The notes: generated by a model from the sequence alone, not told the origin. A stretch of 64,000 nucleotides of DNA from Alphaproteobacteria bacterium (GCA_030746295.1 JASLMY010000004.1:5903-69902), one strand, 5' to 3'. Counted from the first letter of the stretch, positions 51,862-61,677 are shown. A program made the numbers and translations.

Positions 51862-52793
51862 AAGCAATGGATACGACCTTGGCGGCACGGCCTGAGTTCG
51901 CCGCCCTTCGCCCCGGTCTCCAAGTCTCGTTCGAGTTCTTCCCGCCGAAGACCGAGGATATGGCGGGCGCGCTCTGGCGCGCGGTCGAGCGGCTGGCGCC
52001 CTTGGCGCCGCGCTTCGTCTCGGTCACTTACGGTGCCGGCGGCTCGACCCGCCAACGCACCCATCAGACCATCGTCCGCCTACTCGAGGAGACCCGCCTG
52101 ACGCCGGCGGCGCACTTGACTTGTGTTGCTGCCAGCCGCGACGAGGTCGACGAGGTGGCGCGGTCCTATTGGCAAGCGGGTGTCCGTCACATCGTCGCCC
52201 TCAGAGGCGATCCGCCCGACGGCGAGGGCGATTTCACGCCGCATCCGGGCGGCTATCGCGATGCCGCCGAGCTGGTCGCCGGCTTGAAGCGAATAGCCGA
52301 CTTCGAAGTCACCGTCGCCGCCTACCCCGAGGTCCATCCCGAGGCCCAATCGGCGGCGGCTGACCTCGACAACCTGAAGCGCAAGCTCGATGCGGGCGCC
52401 GAGCGGGCAATCACGCAATACTTCTTCGACCCCGACTGCTACTTGCGCTATCTCGACGCTGCCCGCGCCGCCGGCATCTGGGCGCCGATCGTGCCGGGCA
52501 TCCTGCCGGTCACCAATTTCGGCCAGGTCGTCCGCTTCTCGAAGCGGTGCGGTACCAGCGTTCCGACCTGGCTCGCGCGGCTCTTCGACGGTCTGGACGA
52601 CGATCCCGAGACCCGCACGCTGGTCGCCGCCAGCACCGCGGCCGAGCAATGCCGGCGGCTGCAGGCGGCCGGCGTCAACGAGTTCCATTTCTACACCCTC
52701 AATCGGGCCGAGCTCAGCCTTGCCATCTGCCATGTGCTGGGCCTCAGGCCGCAGTCGTCGCCGCTCGACGAGACGCCCTGTGCGGCGGCTTGA
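51858..52793 (+). CDS. metF: 5,10-Methylenetetrahydrofolate reductase
   Basis: A 311-aa FAD-dependent TIM-barrel enzyme that makes 5-methyl-THF for methionine synthesis. Conserved parts are SFEFFPPKT (catalytic Glu, about 24-32), SVTYGAGGSTR (about 55-65), HLTCVAASRDEV, HIVALRGDPPDG (about 112-123), and ITQYFFD with the later PGILPV. The start overlaps the ArsR-fusion gene stop, and metH follows after 33 bases, so methyl transfer to homocysteine is directly coupled in one operon. Confidence 0.96.
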   Translation: MKAMDTTLAARPEFAALRPGLQVSFEFFPPKTEDMAGALWRAVERLAPLAPRFVSVTYGAGGSTRQRTHQTIVRLLEETRLTPAAHLTCVAASRDEVDEVARSYWQAGVRHIVALRGDPPDGEGDFTPHPGGYRDAAELVAGLKRIADFEVTVAAYPEVHPEAQSAAADLDNLKRKLDAGAERAITQYFFDPDCYLRYLDAARAAGIWAPIVPGILPVTNFGQVVRFSKRCGTSVPTWLARLFDGLDDDPETRTLVAASTAAEQCRRLQAAGVNEFHFYTLNRAELSLAICHVLGLRPQSSPLDETPCAAA

Positions 52794-52826
52794 GCGAGCC
52801 GATAGGAAAAGCGAGCAGAGATCCAG

Positions 52827-55800
52827 ATGAGCGATATTATCCAACGCATGAGCGAGCGGGTGCTGCTCTGCGACGGCGCCACCGGCAGCCGGGTGCAGGC
52901 GGCCGACCTCGACGTCGAGAGCGACTTCGCCGGCCAGGAGAACTGCAGCGAGATCCTGAATCGGAGCCGGCCGGACTTCGTCCGCGACCTGCATCGCGGC
53001 TATCTCGAGGCCGGCGCCGACATCGTGCTGACCAACAGCTTCGGTGGCTCGCCCCTCACCTTGGCGGATTTCGATTTCGCCGAGGACGCCCTCGAGCTCA
53101 ACCGCCTGGCCGGAGAGTTGGCGGCGGAAGTCGTCGCCGAGCATGCCGGCGACGGTCTGCCGCGCTTCGTCCTCGGCTCCATTGGTCCCGGCACCAAGCT
53201 GCCGAGCCTCGGCCAGGTCGACTACGATTCCCTGGAAGCGGCGCTGTCGGTGCAGGCCGAGGGCTTGGTCGGCGGCGGCGTCGACGGCCTTCTCATCGAG
53301 ACGGTGCAGGACCCGCTGCAGCTCAAGGCCGCCGTCAACGGCGCTCGGCTCGCCTTTCGCCGTCTCGGCCGCGAGGTTCCGATCATGGCCCAGGTCACGA
53401 TCGAGACCACCGGCACGCTGCTGGTCGGCACCGATATCGCCGCCGCCGCCACCATTGTCCATGCCCTCGGCCTCGACGTGTTCGGCCTCAACTGCGCGAC
53501 CGGCCCGCTCGAGATGGCCGAGCACGTCCGTTGGGTCTCCGAGAACTGGCCCGGGCCGATCTCGGTGCAGCCGAACGCGGGCCTGCCCGAGTTGATCGAC
53601 GGCGAGGTCTGCTACCCCCTCCTGCCCGAGGAGATGGGCGCCTGGCTCGAGCGCTTCGTCCGCGAGGACGGCATCAACATGGTCGGCGGCTGCTGCGGCA
53701 CCACCAACGATCACGTCCGCGCCTTCGATGCGATGCTGCGCGGTCTCAACGGTGGCGAACGGCCAGTGCCGGCGAGCCGCAAGCCCGAGTGGGTGCCGGG
53801 CGTCGCCTCGCTTTACGGCCAGGTCGGCTATCGCCAGGAGAACGCCTACTTCTCGATCGGCGAGCGCTGCAACGCCAACGGCTCGAAGAAGTTCCGCGAG
53901 CTGCAGGCGGCCGAGGACTGGGATGGTTGCATCGCCATGGGCCGCGAACAAGCCCGCGAGGGAAGCCATGCGCTCGACCTCTGCACCGCCTTTGTCGGCC
54001 GCGACGAGGTCGACGACATGAACCACGTGGTTGGCCGCATCCGCGGTGCCGTCGATGCGCCACTGGTGATCGATTCGACCGAGCTGCCGGTTCTGGAATC
54101 GGCCTTGAAGCTCTATGCCGGCAAGGCGCTCATCAATTCCATCAACTTCGAGGACGGCGAGGCCCCGGCGGCCGAGCGCTTGCGCTTGGCGCGACGCTTC
54201 GGGGCCGGCGTGATCGCGCTCACCATCGACGAGGAGGGCATGGCCAAGGAGGCGGATCACAAGGTCGCCCTGGCCCGGCGCCTTCACGAGTTCGCCGTCG
54301 ACGGCCATGGCCTGGCGCCCGAGGACCTGCTCTTCGATCCCCTGACCTTCACCATCTGCACCGGCAACGAGGACGACCGCAAGCTGGCCCTGGAGACGCT
54401 GGAGGCGATCGAGCGGATCGCCGAGGAATTGCCGGCGGTGCAGATCATCCTCGGTATTTCCAACGTCTCCTTCGGCCTCAAGCCGGCGGCGCGGCACGTC
54501 CTGAACTCGGTCTTCCTGGACCATGCGCTCCGCCGCGGCCTGACCGGCGCGATCGTGCACATGAGCAAGATCCTGCCGCTCCACACCATTCCCGAAGAGG
54601 AGGTCCGGATCGCCGAGGACCTGATCTTCGATCGCCGGACCGACGATTACGATCCGCTGCATGCCTTCATCGCCCTCTTCCAGGACCGCACCCAAGCCAA
54701 GGTCGAGAAGGTGCGCGCCGCCGAGGTCGAGGAACGACTGAAGGAGCGGATCATCGACGGCGACCGGCAGGGGTTGGAGGCGGATCTGGACGAGGCCCTC
54801 CAAAAGCACCCGCCCCTCGACATCGTCAACATCCACCTTCTCGGCGGGATGAAGGTGGTCGGGGACCTTTTCGGGTCGGGCCAGATGCAACTCCCCTTCG
54901 TCCTCCAATCGGCCGAGACGATGAAGGCGGCGGTCGCCCACCTCGAACCGCACATGGAGCGGGCCGAGGGCCGGGCCAAGGGCACCATCGTCCTGGCCAC
55001 GGTGAAGGGGGACGTGCACGACATCGGCAAGAACCTGGTCGACATCATCCTCACCAACAACGGCTACAAGATCGTCAACCTCGGCATCAAGCAGCCGTTG
55101 TCCAACATCCTGGAGGCGGCGCGCGAGCACCAGGCCGACGCCATCGGCATGTCGGGCTTGCTCGTCAAGTCGACCGCCATCATGCGCGAGAACCTCGAGG
55201 AGCTGGCGCGCCAGGGTGTCGAGACGCCGATCCTGGTCGGTGGTGCTGCATTGACCAAGCGCTATGTCGGCCAGGACTGCCGCGAGGCCTATCACACCGG
55301 CCGAGTCGCGTACGCCCAGGACGCCTTCGCCGGGCTGCATCTGATGGAGCACGTCGTCGCCGGCAGCTTCGAGCAGCACGTCGCCGAGATCCAGGCCGAG
55401 GACGCTGCCAAGGTGCGCTTCAACGGTAAGCACGAGGCCAAGAAGCTATTGCCGCCGCGGCCGGTGGAGGCAGAGGAGATCCGCCTTCGCCGCGAGGAGC
55501 TGGCCGCCGCCGCGGCCGTGCCGCCGCCGCCCTTCTGGGGCCCCCGCCTGGTCGAGGGCATGTCGGTCGGCGACCTCTTGCCCTACCTGAACGAGCGCAT
55601 GCTGTTCCAGTTCCATTGGGGCTATCGCAAGCAGGGCCGGCGGCTGCCCGAGTACATGGCCTGGGCCGAGAAGGAGGTGAAGCCGATCCTGATCGACCTG
55701 GTCGGTCGTTGCGAGACCGAGGACATTCTCGAGCCCAAGGCGGTCTATGGCTATTGGAAGGCGGCCAGCGACGGCGACGACCTGGTGCTCTTCGCCGAGG

Positions 55801-56309
55801 ACGGCGAGGCCGAAGTCGGCCGCTTTCAACTGCCGCGACAGACCCGCTCGGGCGGGCTCTGCATTGCCGATTTCGTGCGTGACGTCTCAAGTGGCGAGCG
55901 CGACGTCATCGGGCTGCAAGTGGTCACCGTCGGTCAGCACGCTTCCGAGGTCGCCAGGGCGTGGTTCGAGGCCGATCGCTACCGCGACTATCTCTACCTG
56001 CACGGCCTTGGTGTCGAGATGGCGGAGGCGCTGGCCGAGTTGGTGCACGCACGCATCAGGGCCGAGCTCGGCTTTGGCCACGCGGATGCGCGCGAGATGG
56101 ATAAGGTGCTGAACCACGGCTACCGCGGCGCCCGCTATTCCTTCGGCTTCCCGGCCTGTCCCAACCTCGCCGACCAGCACCTGCTGCTCGACCTCCTGGA
56201 CGCCGAACGGATCGGCCTCGAGATGGGCGAATCCGACCAGCTCTACCCCGAGCAGTCGACCTCGGCGATCGTCCTGCACCACCCCCAGGCACGCTATTTC
56301 AGCATTTGA
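52827..56309 (+). CDS. metH: Cobalamin-dependent methionine synthase
   Basis: A 1160-aa four-module enzyme. The homocysteine-binding barrel (1-320) has zinc ligands Cys in LNCATG (about 221) and in GGCCGT (about 287-292). The pterin-binding barrel lies at about 340-610, and the cobalamin cap and Rossmann domain at about 640-880, with the axial His731 in DVHDIGKN and GLLVKS. The C-terminal activation domain (about 900-1160) ends QSTSAIV and binds SAM for reactivation. Full length for the family, with all modules on one chain. ATG 52827 has only a weak AGAGATC upstream, so translation may depend on coupling to metF. Confidence 0.96.
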   Translation: MSDIIQRMSERVLLCDGATGSRVQAADLDVESDFAGQENCSEILNRSRPDFVRDLHRGYLEAGADIVLTNSFGGSPLTLADFDFAEDALELNRLAGELAAEVVAEHAGDGLPRFVLGSIGPGTKLPSLGQVDYDSLEAALSVQAEGLVGGGVDGLLIETVQDPLQLKAAVNGARLAFRRLGREVPIMAQVTIETTGTLLVGTDIAAAATIVHALGLDVFGLNCATGPLEMAEHVRWVSENWPGPISVQPNAGLPELIDGEVCYPLLPEEMGAWLERFVREDGINMVGGCCGTTNDHVRAFDAMLRGLNGGERPVPASRKPEWVPGVASLYGQVGYRQENAYFSIGERCNANGSKKFRELQAAEDWDGCIAMGREQAREGSHALDLCTAFVGRDEVDDMNHVVGRIRGAVDAPLVIDSTELPVLESALKLYAGKALINSINFEDGEAPAAERLRLARRFGAGVIALTIDEEGMAKEADHKVALARRLHEFAVDGHGLAPEDLLFDPLTFTICTGNEDDRKLALETLEAIERIAEELPAVQIILGISNVSFGLKPAARHVLNSVFLDHALRRGLTGAIVHMSKILPLHTIPEEEVRIAEDLIFDRRTDDYDPLHAFIALFQDRTQAKVEKVRAAEVEERLKERIIDGDRQGLEADLDEALQKHPPLDIVNIHLLGGMKVVGDLFGSGQMQLPFVLQSAETMKAAVAHLEPHMERAEGRAKGTIVLATVKGDVHDIGKNLVDIILTNNGYKIVNLGIKQPLSNILEAAREHQADAIGMSGLLVKSTAIMRENLEELARQGVETPILVGGAALTKRYVGQDCREAYHTGRVAYAQDAFAGLHLMEHVVAGSFEQHVAEIQAEDAAKVRFNGKHEAKKLLPPRPVEAEEIRLRREELAAAAAVPPPPFWGPRLVEGMSVGDLLPYLNERMLFQFHWGYRKQGRRLPEYMAWAEKEVKPILIDLVGRCETEDILEPKAVYGYWKAASDGDDLVLFAEDGEAEVGRFQLPRQTRSGGLCIADFVRDVSSGERDVIGLQVVTVGQHASEVARAWFEADRYRDYLYLHGLGVEMAEALAELVHARIRAELGFGHADAREMDKVLNHGYRGARYSFGFPACPNLADQHLLLDLLDAERIGLEMGESDQLYPEQSTSAIVLHHPQARYFSI

Positions 56310-56333
56310 GCTGGGATTATTCTGCGGCGACGC

Positions 56334-57644
56334 TCAGGATGGCAGGTCGAGGATCGCGCCGGCCTTGCGCAGCCGCGCTTGCAGCCGAGCAGTCTCGATG
56401 CTGCGGACATCGCCGTTGCCGGCCGCCGCCAGGGCGGCGGCGGTGCCGGCCGCCTCGCCGGTCGCCATCGCCGGCGGGATCTCCTTGATCGCGGTGTGGA
56501 TCCGCCGGTCGACCGAGATGCAGCGCCCGGAGGCGAGGAAATTCCGAAGCCTCGGGCTCGTCAGCGAGCGGTAGGGAATGCAGTAGCGGACGCCGTACCG
56601 GGTCCAATGGCCGGTGACGGCGATGGTGTCGTCGAAAGACCGGTCGACGTCGTCGCCGGTCAAGACATAGTCGCCGACGAGCCGCCGGGTCTCGGTGATG
56701 CCGAGCTGGTCCGCGGCGTCCGCCAGCCACGCTTCTTCGAAGCCTGGCACCTCGGCCTTCAAGCGGTCGACTTGGCTCATCATCAGGCGGCGCGACTCGA
56801 CTTCGGCGTAGGTCAGGTCCTCGACCGAGGTCGGGTCGATCTTGCGGTCGACGTGGTCGGCGATGCCCCACGGCATCAGCGTCCGCCCCTTGCCGATGGT
56901 GTGGAAGAAACGGCCGCCCAAGGTCGGGAAGAAGTCGCCGGCCGCCGCCTCGATCGCCTCTTCAGGTGCCACCACGTTGCCCATCCGGTACCAGCGCCAG
57001 ACATGCACCCGGGCCGGCGCGAACGGCAGCTCGGCGAAGGCCATCAGATCGCCGTCGCCGGTGGCGTCGATGACGACCTTGGGCTCGATCGCCTGCCGCC
57101 CCGACTTGCTTTCCAGCACCACATGGCTGACCCGGTCTCCGTCGAGGACGACGGCCGTGGCCCAGGAATGGAAGCGCATCCGGACTCCGGCCTCGGCGAT
57201 CATCTGGTCGGCGACGTACTTCATCTCTGCCGGCTCGTAGGCCACCGAGTAGCGCACGCCGCCCATGTCCTTGCCCCAGATCAGGCCCCAGTCGCGGTAG
57301 CGCTCGACCAGCCTGGGCTCGGTCGAGGCCCACTCCTCGGCCGGCGGGTAAAGGACGGCGTCGCGCATCTCCAGCCGCTCCACCAGCTCCTGGCAAAGGC
57401 CGGCGACCACCTGGTTGCCTTCGCCGTCGTCGAGGGTCAGTAGCAGGATCACCATGCCGCCGGTGGCCAGGCCGCCCAGATAGCCGTAACGCTCCACCAG
57501 CAGGGTATCGGCACCGGCGCGGGCCGCCGCCACCGCCGCCGCCAGCCCGGCGGCACCGCCGCCGACCACCAGCACGTCCGGCGCGTCGACGACCGGCGTC
57601 TCGCGGGACGGTTCCTTGAGCAGGCGAACGCCGCTTTCGGCCAT
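56334..57644 (-). CDS. FAD-dependent oxidoreductase (FAD_oxidored type)
   Basis: A 436-aa flavoprotein. The N-terminal dinucleotide motif VLVVGGGAAGLAAAVAAARAGADTLLVER (about 25-53) is followed by YGYLGGLATGG. An internal segment (KVVIDATGDGDLMAF, about 189-203) supplies the second FAD contact. The C-terminal FLASGRCISVDRRIHTAIKEIPPAMATGEAAGTAAALA is typical of PF12831 oxidoreductases. It is the last gene of a tight run after the cupin gene (nine-base gap). The substrate is unknown; the cupin neighbour hints at catabolism of a small organic acid. No Fe-S cluster motif is seen. Confidence 0.9.
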   Translation of the reverse strand: MAESGVRLLKEPSRETPVVDAPDVLVVGGGAAGLAAAVAAARAGADTLLVERYGYLGGLATGGMVILLLTLDDGEGNQVVAGLCQELVERLEMRDAVLYPPAEEWASTEPRLVERYRDWGLIWGKDMGGVRYSVAYEPAEMKYVADQMIAEAGVRMRFHSWATAVVLDGDRVSHVVLESKSGRQAIEPKVVIDATGDGDLMAFAELPFAPARVHVWRWYRMGNVVAPEEAIEAAAGDFFPTLGGRFFHTIGKGRTLMPWGIADHVDRKIDPTSVEDLTYAEVESRRLMMSQVDRLKAEVPGFEEAWLADAADQLGITETRRLVGDYVLTGDDVDRSFDDTIAVTGHWTRYGVRYCIPYRSLTSPRLRNFLASGRCISVDRRIHTAIKEIPPAMATGEAAGTAAALAAAGNGDVRSIETARLQARLRKAGAILDLPS

Positions 57645-57653
57645 CGTCGGGGC

Positions 57654-58202
57654 CTACAGCTCGTCGGCGTCGATCAGTACGCCGGGGCGCACGGCCGGGC
57701 CCGAGCCCTTGTTGATCCAGGCGTGGTTGGTGCCGCGCTGGATCACGACGTCGAAGGGCTTCATCTCGACCTCGCCCTCGTCCAGGACCAAGGTCACCTC
57801 GCCGTCCAGCAGGATAATGTAATCGACGGTCCGGGTCTGGTGCATGCCCGGATGGCGGCTGGTGTCGTGGCGGTCGGTGCTGGCGCCCATGGCGTCGAAG
57901 GCCTGGGCGTAGCGGGCCTCGCGCTCTTCCGCTGAGAGCTCGGCCTCTTCCGCCGCCGGATTGATCTGGAAGAAGCGGAAGACGCTGCCCCGCTCGGGCG
58001 GGTTCAGGGTCACTGGCCGGTCGGCCGCGTCCGTGTCGCCGGCGTTGCTGGCCGGCACGCAATCGGTGCGCCAGAGATCGGTCAGCCCCCGGCCCGGCCG
58101 TACCGGGTTCTCCAACTGGTGCGGCGAGGGACCGTCCGAGACCACGACCGAGCGGCCGGCTGCGTCGTGGCCGGTGACGATGCGGCGCACCGGTTTCAGC
58201 AT
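57654..58202 (-). CDS. Cupin-domain protein
   Basis: A 182-aa protein with an N-terminal extension of about 100 residues and a C-terminal cupin barrel. The barrel has GMHQTRTVDYIILLDGEVTLVLDEGEVEMKPFDVVIQRGTNHAWINKG (about 117-164), in which one His lies in MHQTRT and another in NHAW, as in gentisate/homogentisate-like and salicylate-type cupins without a full metal triad. The preceding gene stops three bases before its start and the FAD oxidoreductase gene starts nine bases after it, so all three are co-transcribed. Function unknown. Confidence 0.85.
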   Translation of the reverse strand: MLKPVRRIVTGHDAAGRSVVVSDGPSPHQLENPVRPGRGLTDLWRTDCVPASNAGDTDAADRPVTLNPPERGSVFRFFQINPAAEEAELSAEEREARYAQAFDAMGASTDRHDTSRHPGMHQTRTVDYIILLDGEVTLVLDEGEVEMKPFDVVIQRGTNHAWINKGSGPAVRPGVLIDADEL

Positions 58203-58205
58203 GCC

Positions 58206-59141
58206 TTATCTCCTGATCCTGTCGCCGAGCGTCACGACCGCTGCCCTCAGCACCTTCTCGCCGACCAGATCGAGGAGGGCGATGCCCAATTGCAAAGCCT
58301 TGATCGAATCGTCGAGCGCCATCTCGTTCAGCATCTCGACGATCGCCGCGACCTCTTCCTGCTGCTCCGCGGGGACGTTGGCATGCAGCGCGAAGCAGTG
58401 GGTCGGCAAGGCGAGCTGGGCCCGGTCGAACGAGACGTCGCCCATCAACTCGTCGATGATATGGGCACGATCCGCGGCGTCGGTGTCGGAGCCCGTGATC
58501 TGGTCGCCGAGCGCCGCCACCGCCGCCCTGAGTACGGGCTCGCCGACCAAGTTCATCAACAGCAGGCCCAGGTTATAGCTCTTCACCTTGTCGCTCTTGC
58601 CGGAGACGGCGATGCGGCTGATCTCCTGCTCCAGCCGATCCCGTTCCTCGGCCGACACGCTCTGCATCAGATAGAGGCAGTGGTCGGGAAGGGCCTCTGA
58701 CGCCTTCTCGAAGGTCACATCGGTCATCACGTCGGCGACGACCTCGGCGCGCGGTTCGGCGCGGGCGCGGTCCACGGCGCGGTCGGCGGCGTTGAGGACG
58801 ATCTGCAGGAAGGCGCCCGGCCCGATCTGGACGTCACCGTCGCCGACGCGGACCGAGAAGAGGCCGCTCCTGAAGAAGGCCATGGCGCCGAAGCCGGCGA
58901 CGAGCACCTGGCGCACGGCGATGGCCGCCTCGCCGCTGGCGCCGAACGTCCAGCCGTTGGCCTGGATAACCGCCAGCGCCGCCGCGGCAGCCAGGCCGTT
59001 GATGGTGATGTAGACGAAGGCCGCCGGCGTCCAAATGGCTTTCTGCGGCGCGTCGCGGTAGCGCGCGATCAGCTCGGCGAAGCCGACGGCGGCGCCGAAC
59101 AACAGCACGATCACGTAGAGAGCGCCGCCGTCGGCCGTCAT
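58206..59141 (-). CDS. Membrane protein with an internally duplicated cytosolic domain
   Basis: A 311-aa protein I do not recognise. It has three hydrophobic segments near the N-terminus (about 6-24, 40-62, 76-96), then two copies of a helical module of about 85 residues. The first copy (about 135-218) and second copy (about 226-308) share F[ED][KR]A, LPxHC, E[EQ]x[ED]xLxxE and the endings LVGEPVLRAAVAALGDQI / LVGEKVLRAAVVTLGDRI. It precedes the cupin gene by three bases and follows a small winged-helix gene by 37. The repeat suggests a dimer-like binding scaffold; the function is unknown. Confidence 0.72.
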   Translation of the reverse strand: MTADGGALYVIVLLFGAAVGFAELIARYRDAPQKAIWTPAAFVYITINGLAAAAALAVIQANGWTFGASGEAAIAVRQVLVAGFGAMAFFRSGLFSVRVGDGDVQIGPGAFLQIVLNAADRAVDRARAEPRAEVVADVMTDVTFEKASEALPDHCLYLMQSVSAEERDRLEQEISRIAVSGKSDKVKSYNLGLLLMNLVGEPVLRAAVAALGDQITGSDTDAADRAHIIDELMGDVSFDRAQLALPTHCFALHANVPAEQQEEVAAIVEMLNEMALDDSIKALQLGIALLDLVGEKVLRAAVVTLGDRIRR

Positions 59142-59178
59142 TTCGGAGATCCCGCACGCACCATGCCGTGCCTCCCCG

Positions 59179-59460
59179 TTAGAATGCCTGGCGGGCCTCG
59201 TCCGTCAGTTGGATCGTTGCTTGATCGGGCCCAGACGGTCCGTCCTCGACCATGCCGTGCTGGCGCAGGACCTCCAGCGCCTCCAACATCTCGCGCATGG
59301 AGAGATCAGTCCGACTTCTGAGCTCGCCCATTGTCATCGGATGCTTCTCCAGCGCCTGGACGATCTCCGATTCCGGGTCTCGCCGGGCGTCCTGATCCGC
59401 TTGCCGCTGCTTCGTGGATTTCAGAAAGGTCTGAATGCTCTTCGCCGCCGATTTCCGCAT
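59179..59460 (-). CDS. Small winged-helix domain protein
   Basis: A 93-aa protein with a basic N-terminal part (RKSAAKSIQTFLKSTKQR) and a C-terminal winged-helix-like region MTMGELRSRTDLSMREMLEALEVLRQHGMVED (about 42-73), followed by a short strand-turn (ATIQLTDEARQAF). ATG 59460 has GGGAG 13 bases before it; a TTG 26 codons earlier is also open. It lies 37 bases before the duplicated-domain membrane protein gene on the same strand and could regulate that operon. DNA binding is inferred from the helix pattern only. Confidence 0.55.
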   Translation of the reverse strand: MRKSAAKSIQTFLKSTKQRQADQDARRDPESEIVQALEKHPMTMGELRSRTDLSMREMLEALEVLRQHGMVEDGPSGPDQATIQLTDEARQAF

Positions 59461-59557
59461 TTTGCCGGCAAGGCTCCCATCAACGCGCCGCTGCGCGATT
59501 TCGTCTGGCAGGATACCCGCCGAAGAGGCCGTTAACAACGTCGGCGGGGCGCCTCGG

Positions 59558-60241
59558 CTACCAGGGGATCTCGCTGCCGTCGTAGTTCAGGAAGCGGCCG
59601 CTGTCGTTGAGGGCCAGGCCAGCAATGGTCCGGCGCATGGCGGTGACGCTCTCGATTGGGTCGAGCGCCGCGCTGGCGCCGCCCATGTCGGTCCGCACCC
59701 AGCCGGGGTGGACGACGACGGCGGTAATGCCCTTGCCCCGCAGTTGCAGGGAGAGGCACTTCGTCAGCATGTTCACCGCCGCCTTGGAGGTGCGGTAAAT
59801 CATCGCGTCGGGTGCCGTCTGGGTGATCGAGCCCATGCGCGAGGATATCGTCACCAGCTTCTTCTCGCTCCCTTGGGCCAGCAGGTCGACGAAGGCCTCG
59901 GTGACCCGCATCGGCCCCAACACGTTGGTCTTGAGGCAGGCCTCGAAGGCCTCGTAGTCCATGCTGCCGAGGCCGGCCGCGCGGCTGCCGATGACGCCGG
60001 CATTGTTGATCAGGACGTCGATCGCCTCCGCGCCCACGGCCTGGCGGCAGGCGGCGACGGAGGTGCCGTCGTCGACGTCGAGGGGGTAGCGCGCGATGCC
60101 GCCGCCGGCGATCCGCTGCAATCCCTCCGCCGCGTCCGGGTCGCGGCAACAGGCCAGCACGCGCCAGCCGTCGGCCGCGTACTGGCGGGCGAACTCCAAG
60201 CCGATGCCGCGGCTGGCGCCGGTGATCAGGACGGTAGGCAT
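59558..60241 (-). CDS. SDR-family oxidoreductase (C-factor-like)
   Basis: A 227-aa short SDR with TGASRGIGLEF (about 7-17), NNAGV (about 80-84), TISSRMGSI (catalytic Ser, about 128) and YRTSKAAVN (about 143-151), of the C-factor/carbonyl-reductase subgroup. The Arg-Asp pair after the second strand (CCRDPDA) suggests NADPH preference. It starts 13 bases after the lyase gene stop on the same strand, with a weak ribosome site, so it is probably translated by coupling. Confidence 0.92.
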   Translation of the reverse strand: MPTVLITGASRGIGLEFARQYAADGWRVLACCRDPDAAEGLQRIAGGGIARYPLDVDDGTSVAACRQAVGAEAIDVLINNAGVIGSRAAGLGSMDYEAFEACLKTNVLGPMRVTEAFVDLLAQGSEKKLVTISSRMGSITQTAPDAMIYRTSKAAVNMLTKCLSLQLRGKGITAVVVHPGWVRTDMGGASAALDPIESVTAMRRTIAGLALNDSGRFLNYDGSEIPW

Positions 60242-60254
60242 GATGGCGACCAGC

Positions 60255-61625
60255 CTACAGGCTCGGGCCGGGCGCGGAAAGCTCGGCCGCCAGCTCGCGG
60301 GCGCGCCGCGCCTGCTCGGTGGCGATCCAGGCGCTTCGACCGGTATAGGCGGCGGGGTCGATCAGGGCCTCGATCTCGGGCGCTGAGAGGTGCTGGCGGA
60401 CCCGTGCGTCGGCACCCAGCAAACTTGCGAAATCGGTCTCGCCCGTGGCTGCCGCCTGGGCCGCGTCGTAGACCACGTCGTGCGCCTCCTGCCGACCGAC
60501 ATGGGCGCCGAGCGCCAGCATGATCGCCTCGGCCATGATCAGTCCGCCGGTCAGCTCCAGGTTCCCGCGCATGCGCTCAGGGTTCAGGTTGAGGCCCGCG
60601 ACCAAGACTTCGAGGCGGGCCAGGATGTCGCCGGTGAGCGCACAGCTCTCCGACAGCGCCCGGCGCATCATCAGGCTGGTGCGGCGGTCGGCCTCGTGCT
60701 CGGTCGCCATCGCCTCCAAGGCGAGGCCGACCCGCGAGCGCACCTCGGCGGCGGCGGCCATCACGTCCTGCGAGAGAAAGGGGTTGCGCTTCTGCGGCAT
60801 GGTGCTGGAGCCGACGGTGCCCGCCGGCACCGGCTCCTCTAGCTCGCCGAACTCGTCCTTCATCCCGGTGTAGATCTCTTGCGCCACCTTGGCGGCACTC
60901 TGCGCCACGAGGGCGAGCAGGCAGACGTACTCCGCCTCGTGGTCGCCGATGGTCCGCGCCGGCACCGCCATCGCACCCATGCCGAGCCGCCGGGCCAATG
61001 CGGCCTGCACCGCCAGGCCCTGCTCGCCGAAGGAGGCGGCGGAGCCCGCCGCACCGCCCAGCAAGCAGACGAAGATCCGCGGCTCGACGGCGCGCAGCCG
61101 CTCGACATGGCGGCAGAACTCGTCGATCCAGACCGCCACCTTGAGGCCGAAGGTGATCGGTACCGCGTGCTGGCCGTGGGTGCGGCCGGGCAGCGCCATC
61201 TCGGCTGAGCGCTCGGCGAGGTCGGCCATCGCGGCCAGCGCGGCGCCGATCTGGCCGAGAAAGATGCCATGCGCCCGGCGCAACACCAGCAGGTCGCCGG
61301 TCTGCACCACGTTCTGGGTCGTCGCCCCCCAGTGCACGTAGTCGCCCGCGTCGCCCTCGCAGACCCGGGTCAGCTCCCAGACCAGCGGCACCAGCTGGTG
61401 TGCGGTCCGCCTCAAGCCCTCCTCTATGCGCTCCCGGTCCAGGAGCCCGAGCCGCGCCTTGGCCCGGATCTCGACCGCTGCCGCGGCCGGGATCATGCCG
61501 AGCTCGGCCTCGGCCTCGGCCAGCGCCGCCTCGACATCGAGCCAAGCCTGCCAACGCGACTCCAGGTGAAAGAGCGCTCGGATCCCGGGATCGGCGATGC
61601 GCAACGCGGTCGGGTTCTCGTCCAT
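60255..61625 (-). CDS. Fumarase/aspartase-superfamily lyase (adenylosuccinate lyase-like)
   Basis: A 456-aa homotetrameric lyase of the ASL/CMLE branch. It has YVHWGATTQNVVQTGD (about 95-110), the catalytic His in GRTHGQHAVPITFG (about 146-159), and the superfamily signature GSSTMPQKRNP (about 271-281) with the mobile Ser. Relatives include adenylosuccinate lyase and 3-carboxy-cis,cis-muconate cycloisomerase; a purine-biosynthesis purB would normally sit elsewhere. The neighbouring BASS transporter and SDR favour a catabolic acid substrate (inference). AAGAGG lies six bases before ATG 61625. Confidence 0.9.
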   Translation of the reverse strand: MDENPTALRIADPGIRALFHLESRWQAWLDVEAALAEAEAELGMIPAAAAVEIRAKARLGLLDRERIEEGLRRTAHQLVPLVWELTRVCEGDAGDYVHWGATTQNVVQTGDLLVLRRAHGIFLGQIGAALAAMADLAERSAEMALPGRTHGQHAVPITFGLKVAVWIDEFCRHVERLRAVEPRIFVCLLGGAAGSAASFGEQGLAVQAALARRLGMGAMAVPARTIGDHEAEYVCLLALVAQSAAKVAQEIYTGMKDEFGELEEPVPAGTVGSSTMPQKRNPFLSQDVMAAAAEVRSRVGLALEAMATEHEADRRTSLMMRRALSESCALTGDILARLEVLVAGLNLNPERMRGNLELTGGLIMAEAIMLALGAHVGRQEAHDVVYDAAQAAATGETDFASLLGADARVRQHLSAPEIEALIDPAAYTGRSAWIATEQARRARELAAELSAPGPSL

Positions 61626-61677
61626 GCGGTGCCTCTTCGGTGCTCCGGCGACAGTCTAGAAAGCCCCGTTCGACGCT

